Shown: positions 34,440 through 45,812 of the stretch, piece by piece | Position numbering within the stretch: the stretch's first letter is position 1 | How the letters are laid out: every line of letters begins with the position of its first letter | Source of the DNA: Thinopyrum elongatum | Lineage: Eukaryota; Streptophyta; Magnoliopsida; Poales; Poaceae | NCBI GenBank assembly: GCA_011799875.1 | Contig: CM022301.1 | Coordinates: 217,430,526 to 217,494,525, forward strand | DNA: 64,000 bases | Reading direction: 5' to 3' | The notes under the pieces: generated by a model | Told to the model about the DNA's origin: nothing | The model's database searches: none | The model's input: the letters and a program-made list of their open reading frames with translations, nothing else | Made by a program: the position numbers and the translations under genes

Positions 34440-35738
34440 GTAAGCGCTCCCACGAATGAGGAGGTGCCGTTGGTTCTAGATGTCGAGCCTCGAGGTCCAA
34501 TTTGGGCGCGACACATAGTCCATTACCTTCAGACAGGAGAACTTCTCGAAGAGCAAGAAGAAGCTGAAAGAGTAGCCCGACGGTCTAGTATGTACCAGTT
34601 CATCGATGACACTTTGTATAGAAGGAGACCAAACGGTGTGAAATTGAAGCGCATTTGCCGGGAAGAGGGGCTAGAACTGCTAGCGGGATTCACAAGGGCG
34701 TGTGTGGCTCCCATATTGGATCAAGAGCCTTGGTTGGGAAAGCTTTCCAGCTAGGTTTCTTCTGGCCCATGACCCTCCAAGATGTGGTTGAGCTAGTCAC
34801 TAGGTGTGAAGCCTGCCAGTTCCACTCCAAGAACATCCATCAACCGGCTCAAGCTCTCCAGACGATCCCTTTGTCCTGGCCATTTTCGGTCTGGGGGCTC
34901 GACATCTTGGGCCCCTTCCCCCGTGCTACCGGGGCATTGAATTCTTGTACGTTGTAATCGACAAGTTTACAAAGTGGCCGGAAGTGGAGCCAGTGAGGAA
35001 GGTGACCGCACAATCAACTATCAAGTTCTTGAAAGGATTGGTGTGCCGTTTCGGAGTACCCGCCAGAGTGATCACTGACAACGGCACCCAATTCACGAGC
35101 CGCGCCTTCATGCAACACGTCCAAAACCTTGGGAGCAAGGTCTCTTTTGCTTCTGTTGCCCATCCCCGGAGCAACGGTCAAGCCGAAAGGATGAACGCTG
35201 AAGTGCTGCGTGGGCTCAAGACAAGAACTTTCGACAAGTTGAACAAATGCAGCAGACGCTGGATCGACGAGCTGCCGGTGGTTCTTTGGTCCATCCGTAC
35301 GACACCGAATTGAGCCACTGGGCAGACTCCCTTCTCTCTAGTTTATGGGGCAGAAGCAGTGCTCCCCACGGAACTCACATACGGGTCACCTCGAGTATTT
35401 TGCCTACGATGAAGTAGAGCAAGAGCAGCACCGGCATGACGATGTCGTGCTCCTTGAGGAAGCTCGTCTCCGGGCCACTGTGCATGCAGCATGCTACCAG
35501 CAAGCCTTGCACCGCTACCATAGCTGCAGGGTTCATGCCCGGAGCCTTGAGGAAGGCGGCCTTTGTCCTTAGGCGTGTTCAGTCCGCCAAGGGTTCCAAC
35601 AAGTTGACACCAAAGTGGGAAGGCCCTTACCGGGTAGTACGAGTCACCAGACCTGGCGCAGTCCGTCTGGAGACCGAAGATGGCATTAAAGTGCAAAACT
35701 CATGGAATATTGAGCATCTTCCCAAGTTCTACCCGTAA
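34440..35738 (+). pseudogene. integrase of element F
   Basis: Pieces in three frames. The zinc-binding region ends with IHKGVCGSHIGS and CEACQF (H-H-C-C type). The catalytic core has GLDILGPF, VITDNGTQF and RSNGQAERMNAEVL, giving an intact D, D, E triad. Frameshifts lie near 34660-34740 and 34940. A TGA at 35311-35313 follows IRTTPN, then the frame continues ATGQTPFSLVYGAEAV. The C-terminal domain reads LTPKWEGPYRVVRVTRPGAV and ends NIEHLPKFYP with TAA. Confidence 0.85.
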
Positions 35739-36951
35739 GGCGCGGTTGCCGGGCTCAGCCCCGGCAGCCACCTTTTGTACAAGCCTTGCCGATGTGCATG
35801 TAACCCTTTGTACAAAGCTAGGTGCAGACCCTGTGCAAAGATAATAAAACGAAGCACTGGCGCCCTAAAAACTTGCATGCATGTCATGTTTGAGCATATA
35901 TTTTTGTTAGGATTATAACAATGCTTAACATGAGCTGATTAATCCTTTTACAAAGATATCGTATGCTGCCGTTTTTCTCCCTTGTGCTTCTTTGGTTCAC
36001 AGCTCCCACCACGGACGAACTTCCCGAAAGGAAAAGTAAAGGGAGAACCAGCGCGTCGACCCCCGACAAACTATCGCTGCCAGGGATAATAAGAAGAACG
36101 ACAGGCACAACTAAGCTCACTCCACTATCCATCATGTACTTCTGTATGAAAAACTTGAGTGTGAGGAAACCTAGTCGCTCCTATCCTCTGTGCTCCCATC
36201 TCTCTTGGTCCGGAGTTCCTTCGATCAAAGGTTGGTTGTAGTAACAGTTGAGAAGAGCCGATGAGGGGCTTGCTCCTATCCTCGCTCCTACCCCAGCATA
36301 AAGGCGTAGTAGTAGCAGGGGAAGGAACCAGCAAGATGTGCTGCCAGGGAACATTGTTTACTTGAAAGTATTGAGGGTTCCTTCCTCAGCATGGACATTA
36401 CACATGCACAAAAGTACCCGGCAAGCTCTCTTTTTCATTTATACGCTTACAAATGAATACTGATCATACAGAGTACAAGCATGGGTAGAGGACTACATAT
36501 TTTAGATTAAAGATTGGCAAGTGCCTACATATTTTAGATTGAAAAAAGATAAGTGCCCCGTAATCCCTTTATTGTCCCTCTCCTCCTAGGGGCTACCGCG
36601 GGAGACAAAGAGAGCGAAAGGAGTGCCTTAGCAAAAGCCCAGCCTGACCCCGTCAGGGCCCGCGAGACGCAGTCTGACAAGATCGAGAGGGGCAGGGGCG
36701 AAGACGACGGGCGGAGAGAGCGGCTAGGCGATGCCCCGGTCACCATCACCAGGGTCAGCAGGAGCACCGGCAGGGCGGACGAAGCCAGAGCCCACGAGGA
36801 AGCCTGCCGGGGATCCAGCTGGAAGACTGCTGGAGGAGGCGGAGGCATCCACACCCAACACCCCGGCAAATCACTCTGCCGGGGGAAGAAGACCCAGGTG
36901 CAGATGATGGTGCCGCCGCCACCCTCCTGACGGTGATGGTGTGGCCTGCAC
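35739..36951 (+). other. element F spacer between integrase and antisense gene
   Basis: No sense gene. Begins with Gly/Pro-rich GCCGGG repeats, then A/T-rich DNA. Would hold the 3' untranslated region of the antisense gene. Short open frames on both strands (36534-37007) have no recognisable motif. Confidence 0.5.
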
Positions 36952-37611
36952 TCAGCTGGAGCTCCAGCCGCCGTCCTCCTTCTCGGAGCCGTCGTCTTCA
37001 CCGACACTGTCCTCCTCGTCGTTGTCGCTCGAGGAGGAGCTTTCGTCGTCGGACGAGCTTTCCACGCAGCACCCTAAGCGAGCACCCGAGCGCCCGAAGA
37101 CCTTGATGGAGAGCAGATTAGCCTCCATTAGCTTGAAATGGAGAATGTGCCCCTCCGCCAAGCTGTGGGAACGAGCGAAGGTTTTCCAGCTGTGCCGGAG
37201 AAGCATGACATGAGGTGCAGGGAACTCTACATTCGCCTGTATGCTGCCGTTACAGCAGCCCCTCATGTGCAGCCTCAATCCGGGCGGTTGTTCTTCCTCC
37301 ATCACCCTTGCGAAAGGATTTGGAAGCCGAAGACGGCTGCGCGGAGGCCCGCACAGCTGAACAATGAATACCAGCGACTGATCCCCGATGTGGCCTTCAA
37401 CCAGGACAGGGACGGCTGGGGGAGGGGCTATCAGGGCCCCACCATGGCCTCTTCAGCCCCGGGTGCCACGACGGCCGCGCCCATGTCCAGCAGCACCACC
37501 TTGCGCGCTGGACTCTGCTCCTACGTCCCTAGCAGTAGGAGGCAGGCGCTGTCGAGAAGAAACCCTTGTCGCCACCATTGGAGGTCGACCCCGTCCTCTT
37601 CCCCTCACCAT
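36952..37611 (-). pseudogene. antisense B3-like DNA-binding protein gene in F
   Basis: Single minus-strand frame of 220 codons from ATG 37611-37609 to TGA 36954-36952, broken only by TGA at 37455-37453 (codon 53). The N-terminus MVRGRGRGRPPM is basic and AT-hook-like. The middle (about residues 80-175) resembles a plant B3 domain: SRLRLPNPFARVM, a variable loop, then SWKTFARSHSLAEGHILHF and KVFG. The tail is Ser/Asp/Glu-rich (SSSDDESSSSSDNDEEDS). It has its own TATA box 67 bases upstream. Antisense extra ORFs are known in Tat retrotransposons; a role in regulating or targeting the element is inference. Contrast with the heavily damaged sense genes. Confidence 0.7.
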
Positions 37612-37677
37612 GGTGGAGGAAGGATATCAGACAAGAAGGGAGGAGAAGTGTGTGGGTGAGCCCCTCGCCCACGTTCC

Positions 37678-37686
37678 CTTTTTATA
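37678..37686 (-). promoter_or_regulatory. TATA box for the antisense gene
   Basis: Minus-strand CCCTATAAAAAGGGAACG, a strong plant TATA box 67 bases upstream of the ATG at 37611. Transcription would start about 30 bases downstream, leaving a leader of some 35 bases. Confidence 0.65.
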
Positions 37687-38168
37687 GGGAAACATGGCCG
37701 GGGGCTGGCTCCTCACCACCTGTGAGGGAGCCACCCCGCTCCGCCAATCCTGCCTTCCTGCACTACTGACGAGGTCCATAATCAACGACCGCCCGCCTGT
37801 GCCTATCCACGGCGCCTGGCTTTCTGCCATGGCACTCATTCCCGCGCCCTCTGCGTCAGCCACCAACCCTGTGCAATGCATGCAGTGTACGTGGCGGAAA
37901 CGGTAGGCGTAGTGGGTGAGTAAAATGGCAGTTACCTCCCCGTGAACATGGGCAGCCCGTGAATCACTACGTTGGCACTCCCACGTCGTTCCGCATGACT
38001 CGCGGGAAAAACGGTAACTGACTCAATCACAGGTTAAGGAAGAAGCAAGGAGAACGTCAGGAGAGACTTAAAACCCGTAGTGGCATGACCCAAATGCTCG
38101 CCTGTGTGATTGTTGGGGCCTACCCCAACAATGCTCAGGAGCACGTATGGGCCAGGCCTGGGGGCTCC
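37687..38168 (-). other. upstream region of the antisense gene; 3' end of F internal
   Basis: GC-rich, no gene. Contains GGGAAAAACGGTAACTGAC near 38004 on the plus strand, which may be promoter elements for the antisense gene. The polypurine tract of F should lie just before 38169; GGCCTGGGGGCTCC is the best candidate. Confidence 0.45.
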
Positions 38169-39077
38169 TATCGGTGCAACAAACATTTGCATTTGTTGCC
38201 CGGACTTGCACACAGGCGCACTGGCATCATTTGTTCAGCATCAACACCCAAGCCAGAGAAGCAGCTCTTAGTGAGATCAAAGAGCGGATCAAGAAGACCA
38301 AGAATAGCACGACAGAAGAATATCACCTTGGGAAAGCCTCCCTTGCTAGGCAGGAGAGCCTCGCCGGGTCGAGGCCGTCCCAAGGACAACTCGAAGACTT
38401 CCCCGGCAAGCTTGCCGGGCCCGCCAGGGGCGGGATCCCCGCCAAGACACCACCGCTCCACCGCACAGCGACGCAAGTCACTTATCAGTGCGGTGTCGAG
38501 CCCCAAGGGGATTAAGTGGCCTCTGTTAAGCACGGGGCGACCCATTACAAGACAAGGTTTATCCAAGTGACACTCGTCCAGAAGCGTGTCAAGATGATAA
38601 GCAAGAGGTGGTTAAGCGGTTCGGCAGGCCTACCGGACTTCGTCCTCAGCATGACACCTAGCAGTGCATTTAATGCACTTTGTCCTAACTGCCAGGGTTA
38701 GGTATGATAGCACTGTTGGCTACCTAATCAGTAGATAAAGACTGTTTTGCCATTGTGGTTACCCCTTAAGCTATAAAAGGAGGTCCAAGGCGACCTAGAA
38801 AAGGATTGGGACCCTCACACACTTGTACGCGCGTAGCTGCTCTCCCCGAGGCACCCTTGCCGGGCTTGAGTGTTACGTGCTCGTTGTGTTCTTCCACTCA
38901 ATCCACCAAAGCAGGAGTAGGATTTTACGCTACCAAGCGGCTAGAACCTGGGTAAAAACCACCAATGTCACCACCGTCGCGTTGTTCCACGGCTTCTGCT
39001 CTTTGTGCAACGTGATCCCCCTTGCCGAACCACAAAGGGGCTCATGGCCCCATAGGTGATTGTGATCCACCATGACA
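38169..39077 (+). repeat. 3' LTR of element F
   Basis: 909 bp, TATCGGTGCAAC to CCACCATGACA. The first dinucleotide is TA instead of TG. TATA box near 38773. Flanked by CAACA. Confidence 0.92.
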
Positions 39078-40047
39078 CAACAAGGAGCTAAAGGTAGTAT
39101 TTATATTCTCTCAAGTTCTATCGACCACCTATATAACTCTACGCACACTTAACGTTCACTTTACCTAGAACAAGTATGGAACTAGAAGTACTTTGTAGGT
39201 GTAAAGGGATAGGTTTGCAAGATAATAAAGAACACGTAAATAAAAGTTAGGGGCTGTTTAGATAAAGAAACAATTAAGTTAGTTTTAGTACAGAGCTTTT
39301 TGTAACACAAAGGGAAGGATTTGTCCCTAGGCAATCGATAACTAGACCGGTAATCATTATTGCAATTTTATATGAGGGAGAGGCTTGAGCTAACATACTT
39401 TCCGTACTTGGATCATATACAACTGTGATTGGAACTCTAGCAAGCATCCGCAACTACTAAAGATCATTAAGGTAAAACCCAACCATAGCATTAAGTAACA
39501 AGTCCTCTTTACTCCCACACGCAACAACTCCCTTACTCGAGTATGTGTTTCCGTCACTCATGCCACCCACTATAAGTGAATCATGAACGTATTGCAACAC
39601 CCTACATCGGTAATCCCACATGCGTGCGCAACATGGAGGGCACCATAGGACAACACCAAAATAAAACATACAACTCAAACCAATCATGATCATCAATCAA
39701 CCCACAGGACAAAATGAATCTACTCAAACATCATAGGATGGCAACACATCATTGGATAATAATATGTAGCATTAAGCACCATGTTTAAGTAGAGATTACA
39801 ACGGGGATAAGAGGTGTTACACCGCTGCATAGAGAGGGAGAGAGTTGGTGTTAAAGGCGGCGAAGTTGTTGGTGTAGATCGCCGTCATGATGGTTCCCCC
39901 GGCGGCATTCCGGCGCCATCGGGAGAGAGGGGGAGAGAGCCCCCCTCCTTCTTCTTCTTGCTTGGCCTCCCACCTAGATAGGAGGAGAGTTACCCCTCTG
40001 GTCCATGGCCGCCATGGTGGCTGAGGGGTAGGAGCCCCTCCTAGATT

Positions 40048-40092
<45 letters not shown>

Positions 40093-40569
40093 CTCTTCTG
40101 TTTCGCGTTCCTGTTTTTTGGCCGAAAACCGTTTCTTAAATTCCTAGTGATCCGTAGCTCAGATTGGGCTGAAATTTTAACACAATTTTTTTATGGATAT
40201 TATCTTTCTTGCGGTGAAACAAGCGGGTCAACCGCCTTACGAGGGGCTCATGAGGCACCATGATGCACCCTACCCACTGGGTGCGGCCTGGTGCCTCGTG
40301 GGGCCCACGAGCACCGTCTTGCATTGATTCTTCTTCCAAAAAATCACATATATTCCAAAATAAATATCCGTAAATTTTTATCGCATTTGGACTTCGTTTG
40401 ATATGGATATTCTGTGAAACAAAAACATGAAACAAACAGGAACTGGCACTGGGCACTAGATCAATATGTTAGTCCCAAAAATATTATAAAATGTTGCCAA
40501 AAGTATATGAAAGTTGTAGAATATTGGCATGAAATAATCAAAAAGTATAGATACGATGGAGACGTATCA
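39078..40569 (-). repeat. 5' LTR of element C, outer part
   Basis: Continues the C LTR after F (target copy 39078-39082, LTR from 39083) and ends GGAGACGTATCA, followed by target site ATGTC. Contains a (TC)n tract at 40051-40089. No gene. Confidence 0.9.
40051..40089. repeat. (TC)n microsatellite
   Basis: About 19 uninterrupted TC units in the C 5' LTR. The 3' LTR has only a few units at the matching place (13817-13830), so the tract expanded after insertion. Confidence 0.95.
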
Positions 40570-41245
40570 ATGTCCTTCACGGAAAGATGAGCCAACATCT
40601 ATTCCCTCTCGTAGCCATTGTACCCGTGTGCCATCCCGAGAGGGCTAGAGCAAGGAGGTGGAAGAGGAAGGTGAAGAAGAGGGCAAAGGCTCGGGGGCTG
40701 GAGAGACGGGTTGCGAGGGGCAACTGAACCCCCTATTTTATAGGCAAATGAGGTGGGCCATGGACGCTCTCGTTTCCGTGACGTGCGCCCTCTGCCACCT
40801 CTCCTTCCCATCGCATCGTTCCCCAGGCGCCATGACATGGGAACCAAGGTGCTGCCCGTCTTACAGGTGCCATTATGCCTGACAATCCTAAATGACCGGG
40901 CGATGAAGGGATATGATGGCAGGGGTACGTTTTCCCAATAATGGATAACCCATCCCACGTGTCCGGCCCTCGTCATGTCCGGGCCCCATCTGCCCCACGC
41001 GTTCATCCGCAGTCCGCGCGGGCCCGATGGGCCTGGGGTCTACTACATGCACAACAGGCCTGGCGCGACCTGGAATCTGAAGACGATCCCATTCACAATA
41101 ATGAATCGGGGGCTCGCGGAGAAACATATAAAAGCAACGGACGACTTGGTGTGAATTCGGCGTTCCTTACAACAAGCACGTTCGAAAGCAAAGACAAATG
41201 GTGATAGCCGCCGAATGCAGTCATAAGCAAAGTAGTGTCTAAAGA
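40570..41245 (-). other. K intergenic region and start of a second K gene
   Basis: On the minus strand a TATA box CTATAAAATA (40734-40742) precedes ATG at 40634-40632 by about 100 bases. The frame reads MAHGYNGYERE, TAG, then MLAHLSVKDIELHAAL, with C inserted at the GACAT target and continuation at 12783-12712. The rest, between this promoter and the end of the first K gene at 41246, has no coding signal. Confidence 0.45.
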
Positions 41246-41643
41246 CTACACTTCAGAATCGACATCCTCGCCCAGAGAGCCCTCGGTGTGCATGGAATCC
41301 TCCAGGCCATCTTCATCGTCATCACGCGCGAATGCACCAACAAGCTCGTCAACAAAGCCAGCAATCGCCTCTCTCGAACATTCAACTCGCGTGCTCTCCC
41401 CAAGAGGCTTCACCAGCTCCGTGAACAGGAAGGCGGGATCGATAAGGTGAAGGTTCGTGAGGACACGCTCTCCGGCTAGCGTTGCCACTTCTCGAGCTTC
41501 AGCCTCAATGGTTGGCACGAACTCCCCCGCGAACACCTCCAGCTTGGCGACAAATTCCTTGAAAAACTGGGCATAGCTCCCTACGTCATCAACTTGAAAA
41601 TTAAGAGCCCCGGGAGGGCCATGCGAAGCTTCCCGGTGACCGC
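41246..41643 (-). pseudogene. 3' end of the K PF04195-like gene
   Basis: C-terminal part of the gene at 50201-53309, separated by J. The minus-strand frame reads YAQFFKEFVAKLEVFAGEF and continues to SLGEDVDSEV and a stop at 41248-41246. Helical, then acidic. It is not in the same frame as the last coiled-coil piece on the other side of J, and a TAG lies at 50245-50243, so the gene was already damaged or has an exon boundary here. Confidence 0.6.
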
Positions 41644-41648
41644 AAAAT

Positions 41649-43355
41649 TGAAGGAAATATGCCCTAGAGGCAATAATAAAGTTGTTATTTATATTTCCTT
41701 ATATCATGATAAATGTTTATTATTCATGCTAGAATTGTATTAACTGGAAAGTTGATACATATGTGAAACATAGACAAAACAGAGTGTCCCTAGTATGCCT
41801 CTACTTGACTAGCTCATTCATTAAAGATGGTTAAAGTTTCCTGACCATAGACATGTGTTGTCATTTGATGAATGGGATCACATCATTAGGAGAATGATGT
41901 GATGGACAAGACCCATCCGTTAGCTTAGCATAATGGTCATTAAGTTTTATTGCTAAAGCTTTCTTCATGACTTATACATATTCCTCTGACTATGAGATTA
42001 TGCAACTCCCGAATACCGGAGGAACACCTTGTGTGCTATCAAACGTCACAACGTAACTGGGTGATTATAAAGATGCTCTACAGGTGTCTCCGAAGGTGTT
42101 TGTTGGGTTGGCATAAATCGAGATTAGGATTTGTCACTCCGAGTATCGGAGAGGCATCTCTGGGCCCTCTCGGTAATGCACATCATATGAAGCCTTGCAA
42201 GCAATGTGACTAATGAGTTAGTTGCGGGATGATGCATTACGGAACGAGTAAAGAGACTTGCCGGTAACGAGATTGAACTAGGTATGATGATACCAACGAT
42301 CGAATCTCGGGCAAGTAACATACCGATGACAAAGGGAATAACGTATGTTGTTATGCGGTTTGACCGATAAAGATCTTCGTAGAATATGTAGGAGCCAATA
42401 TGAGCATCCAGGTTCCGCTATTGGTTATTGACCGGAGATGTTTCTCGGTCATGTCTACATAGTTCTCGAACCCGTAGGGTCCGCATGCTTAACGTTCGAT
42501 GACGATTTGTATTATGAGTTATGTGATTTGATGACCGAAGTTTGTTCAGAGTCTTGAAATGGTCGAGAGGTAAAGATTCATATATTGGAAGGCTATATTC
42601 GGACACCGGAAAGGTTTCGAGTGATTCGGGTATTTTTCGGAGTACCAGGGAGTTACGGGAATTCACCGGGAGAAGTAATGGGCCTTATTGGGCCATACGG
42701 GAAAAGGAGAGGCAGGCCACGTGAGGAGGCACGCGCCCCCCCTTGCCCAAACCGAATTGGACTTGGGGAGGGGGCGTAGCCCCTCTTTCCTTCTCCCTCT
42801 CCCTTTCCCCTTTCCTACTCCATATGGGAGGTGGAATCCTACTAGGACTAGGGAGTCCTAGTAGGACTCCACACCTTGGCGCGCCCCCTAGGGCCGGCTG
42901 CCTCTCCCTCTCCCTCCTTTATATACGGAGGAAAGGGGCACCCCAAAGACACAACAGACACCAAGATTTGTCTTAGCCGTGTGCGGTGCCCCCCTCCACA
43001 GTTACACACCTCGGTCATATCGTCGTAGTGCTTAGGCGAAGCCCTACGCCGGTAACTTCATCATCACCGTCGCCACGCTGTCGTGCTGACGGAACTCTCC
43101 CTCGTCCTCAACTGGATCAAGAGCTCGAGGGACGTCATCGAGCTGAACGTGTGCTGAACTCGGAGGTGCCGTACGTTCGGTGCTTGATCGGTTGGATCGC
43201 GAAGAAGTTCGACAACATCAACCACGTTAAGCTAACGCTTCCGCTTTTGGTCTACGAGGGTACGTGGACATACTCTCCCCTTCTCATTGCTATGCATCTC
43301 CTAGATAGATCTTGCGTGAGCGTAGAATTTTTTTGAAATTGCACGTTCCCCAACA
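41649..43355 (+). repeat. 5' LTR of element J
   Basis: 1707 bp. TATA box TTTATATACGG near 42918. Lacks 31 bases present in the 3' LTR (after 42555), with GAGTC at both deletion edges. No gene; the open frames at 41992-43336 recur in the other LTR. Confidence 0.95.
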
Positions 43356-44618
43356 GTGGCATCCGAGCCAGGTCTATGCGTAGATGTTATATGCACGAGT
43401 AGAACACAAAGAGTTGTGGGCGATAATAGTCATACTGCTTACCAGCATGTCATACTTTGATTCAGCGGTATTGTTGGATGAAGCGGCTCAGACCGACATT
43501 ACGCGTACGCTTACGCGAGACTGGTTCTACCGACGTGCTTCGCACACAAGTGGCTAGTGGGTGTCAGTTTCTCCAACTTTAGTTGAATCAAGTGTGACTA
43601 CGCCCGGTCCTTGTTGAAGGTTAAAACAGCACACTTGACGAAAAATCGTTGTGGTTTTGATGCGTAGGTAAGAATGGTTCTTGCTCAGCCCGTAGCAGCC
43701 ACGTAAAACTTGCAACAACAAAGTAGAGGACGTCTAACTTGTTTTTGCAGGGCATGTTGTGATGTGATATGGTCAAGACATGATGCTATACTTTATTGTA
43801 TGAGATGATCATGTTTTGTAACAGAGTTATCGACAACTAGCAGGAGCCATATGGTTGTCGCTTTATTGTATGAAATGCAATCGCCATGTAATTGCTTTAC
43901 TTTATCACTATGCGGTAGCGATAGTCGTAGAAGCAATAGTTGGCGAGACGACAAACGACGCTACGATGGAGATCAAGGTGTCAAGCCGGTGACGATGGAG
44001 ATCATGACGGTGCTTTGGAGATGGAGATCAAAGGCACAAGATGATGATGGCCATATCATGTCACATATTTTGATTGCATGTGATGTTTATCTTTTATGCA
44101 TCTTATTTTGCTTAGTACGGCGGTAACATTATAAGATGATCCCTCACTAAATTTCAAGGTATAAGTGTTCTCCCTGAGTATGCACCGTTGCGAAAGTTCT
44201 TTGTGCTGAGACACCACGTGATGATCGGGTGTGATAGGCTCTACGTTCAAATACAATGGGTGCAAGACAGTTTTGCACATGCGGAATACTCGGGTTAAAC
44301 TTGACGAGCCTAGCATATGCAGATATGGCCTCGGAACACTGAGACCGAAAGGTCGAACGTGAATCATATAGTAGATATGATCAACATAGAGATGTTCACC
44401 ATTGAAAACTACTCCATCTCACGTGATGATCGGACATGGTTTAGTTGACATGGATCATGTGATCATTTAGATGATTAGAGGGATGTCTATCTAAGTGGGA
44501 GTTCTTAAGTAATATGATTAATTGAACTTTAATTTATCATGAACTTAGTCCTGGTAGTATTTGCAAATTATGTTGTAGATCAATAGCTCGCGTATAGCTC
44601 CCCTTTTTTATTTTTGAT
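43356..44618 (+). other. untranslated leader of J with primer-binding site
   Basis: TGGCATCCGAGCCAGG directly after the LTR is a variant of the initiator-Met tRNA-complementary site of Copia elements. The remaining 1.2 kb is non-coding leader; open frames in it are short and without motif. It would carry packaging and dimerisation signals. Confidence 0.75.
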
Positions 44619-45638
44619 ATGTTCCTAGAGAAAACTAAGTTGAAAGATGATAGTAGCAATGAAGCGGACTGGGTCCGTGATCTGAGGATTATCCTCGTTG
44701 CTGCACAGAAGAATTATGTCCTTGATGCACCGCTAGGTGACAGACTTATTGCAGGAGCAGATGCAGACATTATGAATGTTTGACAAGCTCAGTATGATGA
44801 CTACTTGATAGTTTAGTGCACCATGCTTTACGGCTTAGAACCGGGACTTCAAAAATGTTTTGAACGCCACGGAGCATATGAGATGTTCCAAGAGCTGAAA
44901 TCGGTATTTCAGACTCATGCCCGTGTCGAGAGGTATGAGACCTCGGACAAGTACTTTGCCTACAAGATGGAGGAGAATAGCTCAACCAGTGAGCATATGC
45001 TCAGAATGTCTGGGTACTACAATCGCTTGAATCAAGTGGGAGTTAATCTTCCAGATAAAATAGTGATTGACAGAGTTCTCTAGTCACTATTACCAAGTTA
45101 CTAGAACTTCGTGATGAACTATAATATGCAAGGGATGACAAAAACGATTCCCAAGCTCTTCGTGATGCTGAAATCGGCGAAGGTAGAAATCAAGAAATAG
45201 CATCAAGTGTTGATGGTTGACAAGACCACTAGTTTCAAGAAAAAGGGCGAGGGAAAGAAAGAGAACTTCAAGAAGAATGGCAAGCAAGTTGTCACTCCCG
45301 TGAAGAAGCTCAAAGATGGACCTAAGCCTGAAACTGAGTGCTTCTACTGCAAAGGAAATGGTCACTGGAAGCGGAACTTCCCCAAATACTTGGTGGATAA
45401 GAAGGATGTCAAAGTGAACAAAGGTATATTTGATATACACGTTATTGATGTGTATTTTACTAGTGTTTATAGTAGCCCCAGGGTATTTAATACCGGTTCA
45501 GTTGCTAACATTAGTAACTCGAAACAGGACTTGCAAAATGAACAGAGACTAATTAATGACGAGGTGACGATGCGTGTTGGAAGTGATTCCAAGGTTGATA
45601 AGATCACCATCGCACACTCCCTCTACCTTCGGGATTAG
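44619..45638 (+). pseudogene. gag and protease start of element J
   Basis: One frame from ATG 44619 with stops after DADIMNV, after DDYLIV, after KIVIDRVL and two more before 45207. The gag body has ERYETSDKYFAYKMEEN. The zinc knuckle CFYCKGNGHWKRNF has its fourth ligand Cys replaced by Phe. The protease active site is FNTGSVANIS, with the catalytic Asp changed to Asn. The frame ends at TAG 45636-45638; the protease remainder continues in another frame at 45638 (LDLNKCYLVFAMSMNM). Confidence 0.88.
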
Positions 45639-45812
45639 TGTTGGACCTAAATAAATGTTATTTGGTGTTTGCGATGAGCATGAATATGATTGGATCATGT
45701 TTATTGCGATACGGTTATTCATTTAAGTCAGAGAATAATTGTTGTTCTGTTTACATGAATAAAACCTTCTATGGTCATACACTCAATATAAATGGTTTTT
45801 TGAATCTCGATT

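Larger units (their letters stand above)
28391..39077 (+). mobile_element. Gypsy element F, Tat lineage, with antisense gene
   Basis: 10.7-kb element inserted in the C 5' LTR, target sites CAACG (28386-28390) and CAACA (39078-39082), one mismatch. LTRs of 911 and 909 bp flank gag, protease, reverse transcriptase, two RNase H domains, integrase and, in the opposite direction, a B3-like gene. The second RNase H domain and the long 3' region with an antisense ORF are hallmarks of the plant Tat lineage. The sense polyprotein has many stops and frameshifts. I counted roughly 25 differences in the first 420 aligned LTR bases, clearly more than in J. Confidence 0.9.
12784..40569 (-). mobile_element. 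Gypsy-type non-autonomous retrotransposon C, with D, E, F nested inside
   Basis: Minus-strand element with 3' LTR 12784-14306, 5' LTR in two parts (40569-39083 and 28390-28325), primer-binding site 28313-28295 and an accessory ORF (start 28204, body 26345-25058). Direct 5-bp target duplication ATGTC stands at 12779-12783 and 40570-40574. Inserted within it are D (TSD ATCTC), solo LTR E (TSD CCTAC) and F (TSD CAACG/CAACA). Removing these leaves an element of about 7 kb with no gag or pol that I can see. Confidence 0.9.

Noticed and set aside
37138..37687. Plus-strand open frames of 99-173 codons opposite the B3-like gene
   Set aside because: No domain; the minus strand has a longer constrained frame, TATA box and B3-like pattern in the same interval.
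41992..43336. Several open frames of 60-116 codons repeated at 48800-50176
   Set aside because: They lie in the two LTRs of J; conservation is due to LTR duplication.
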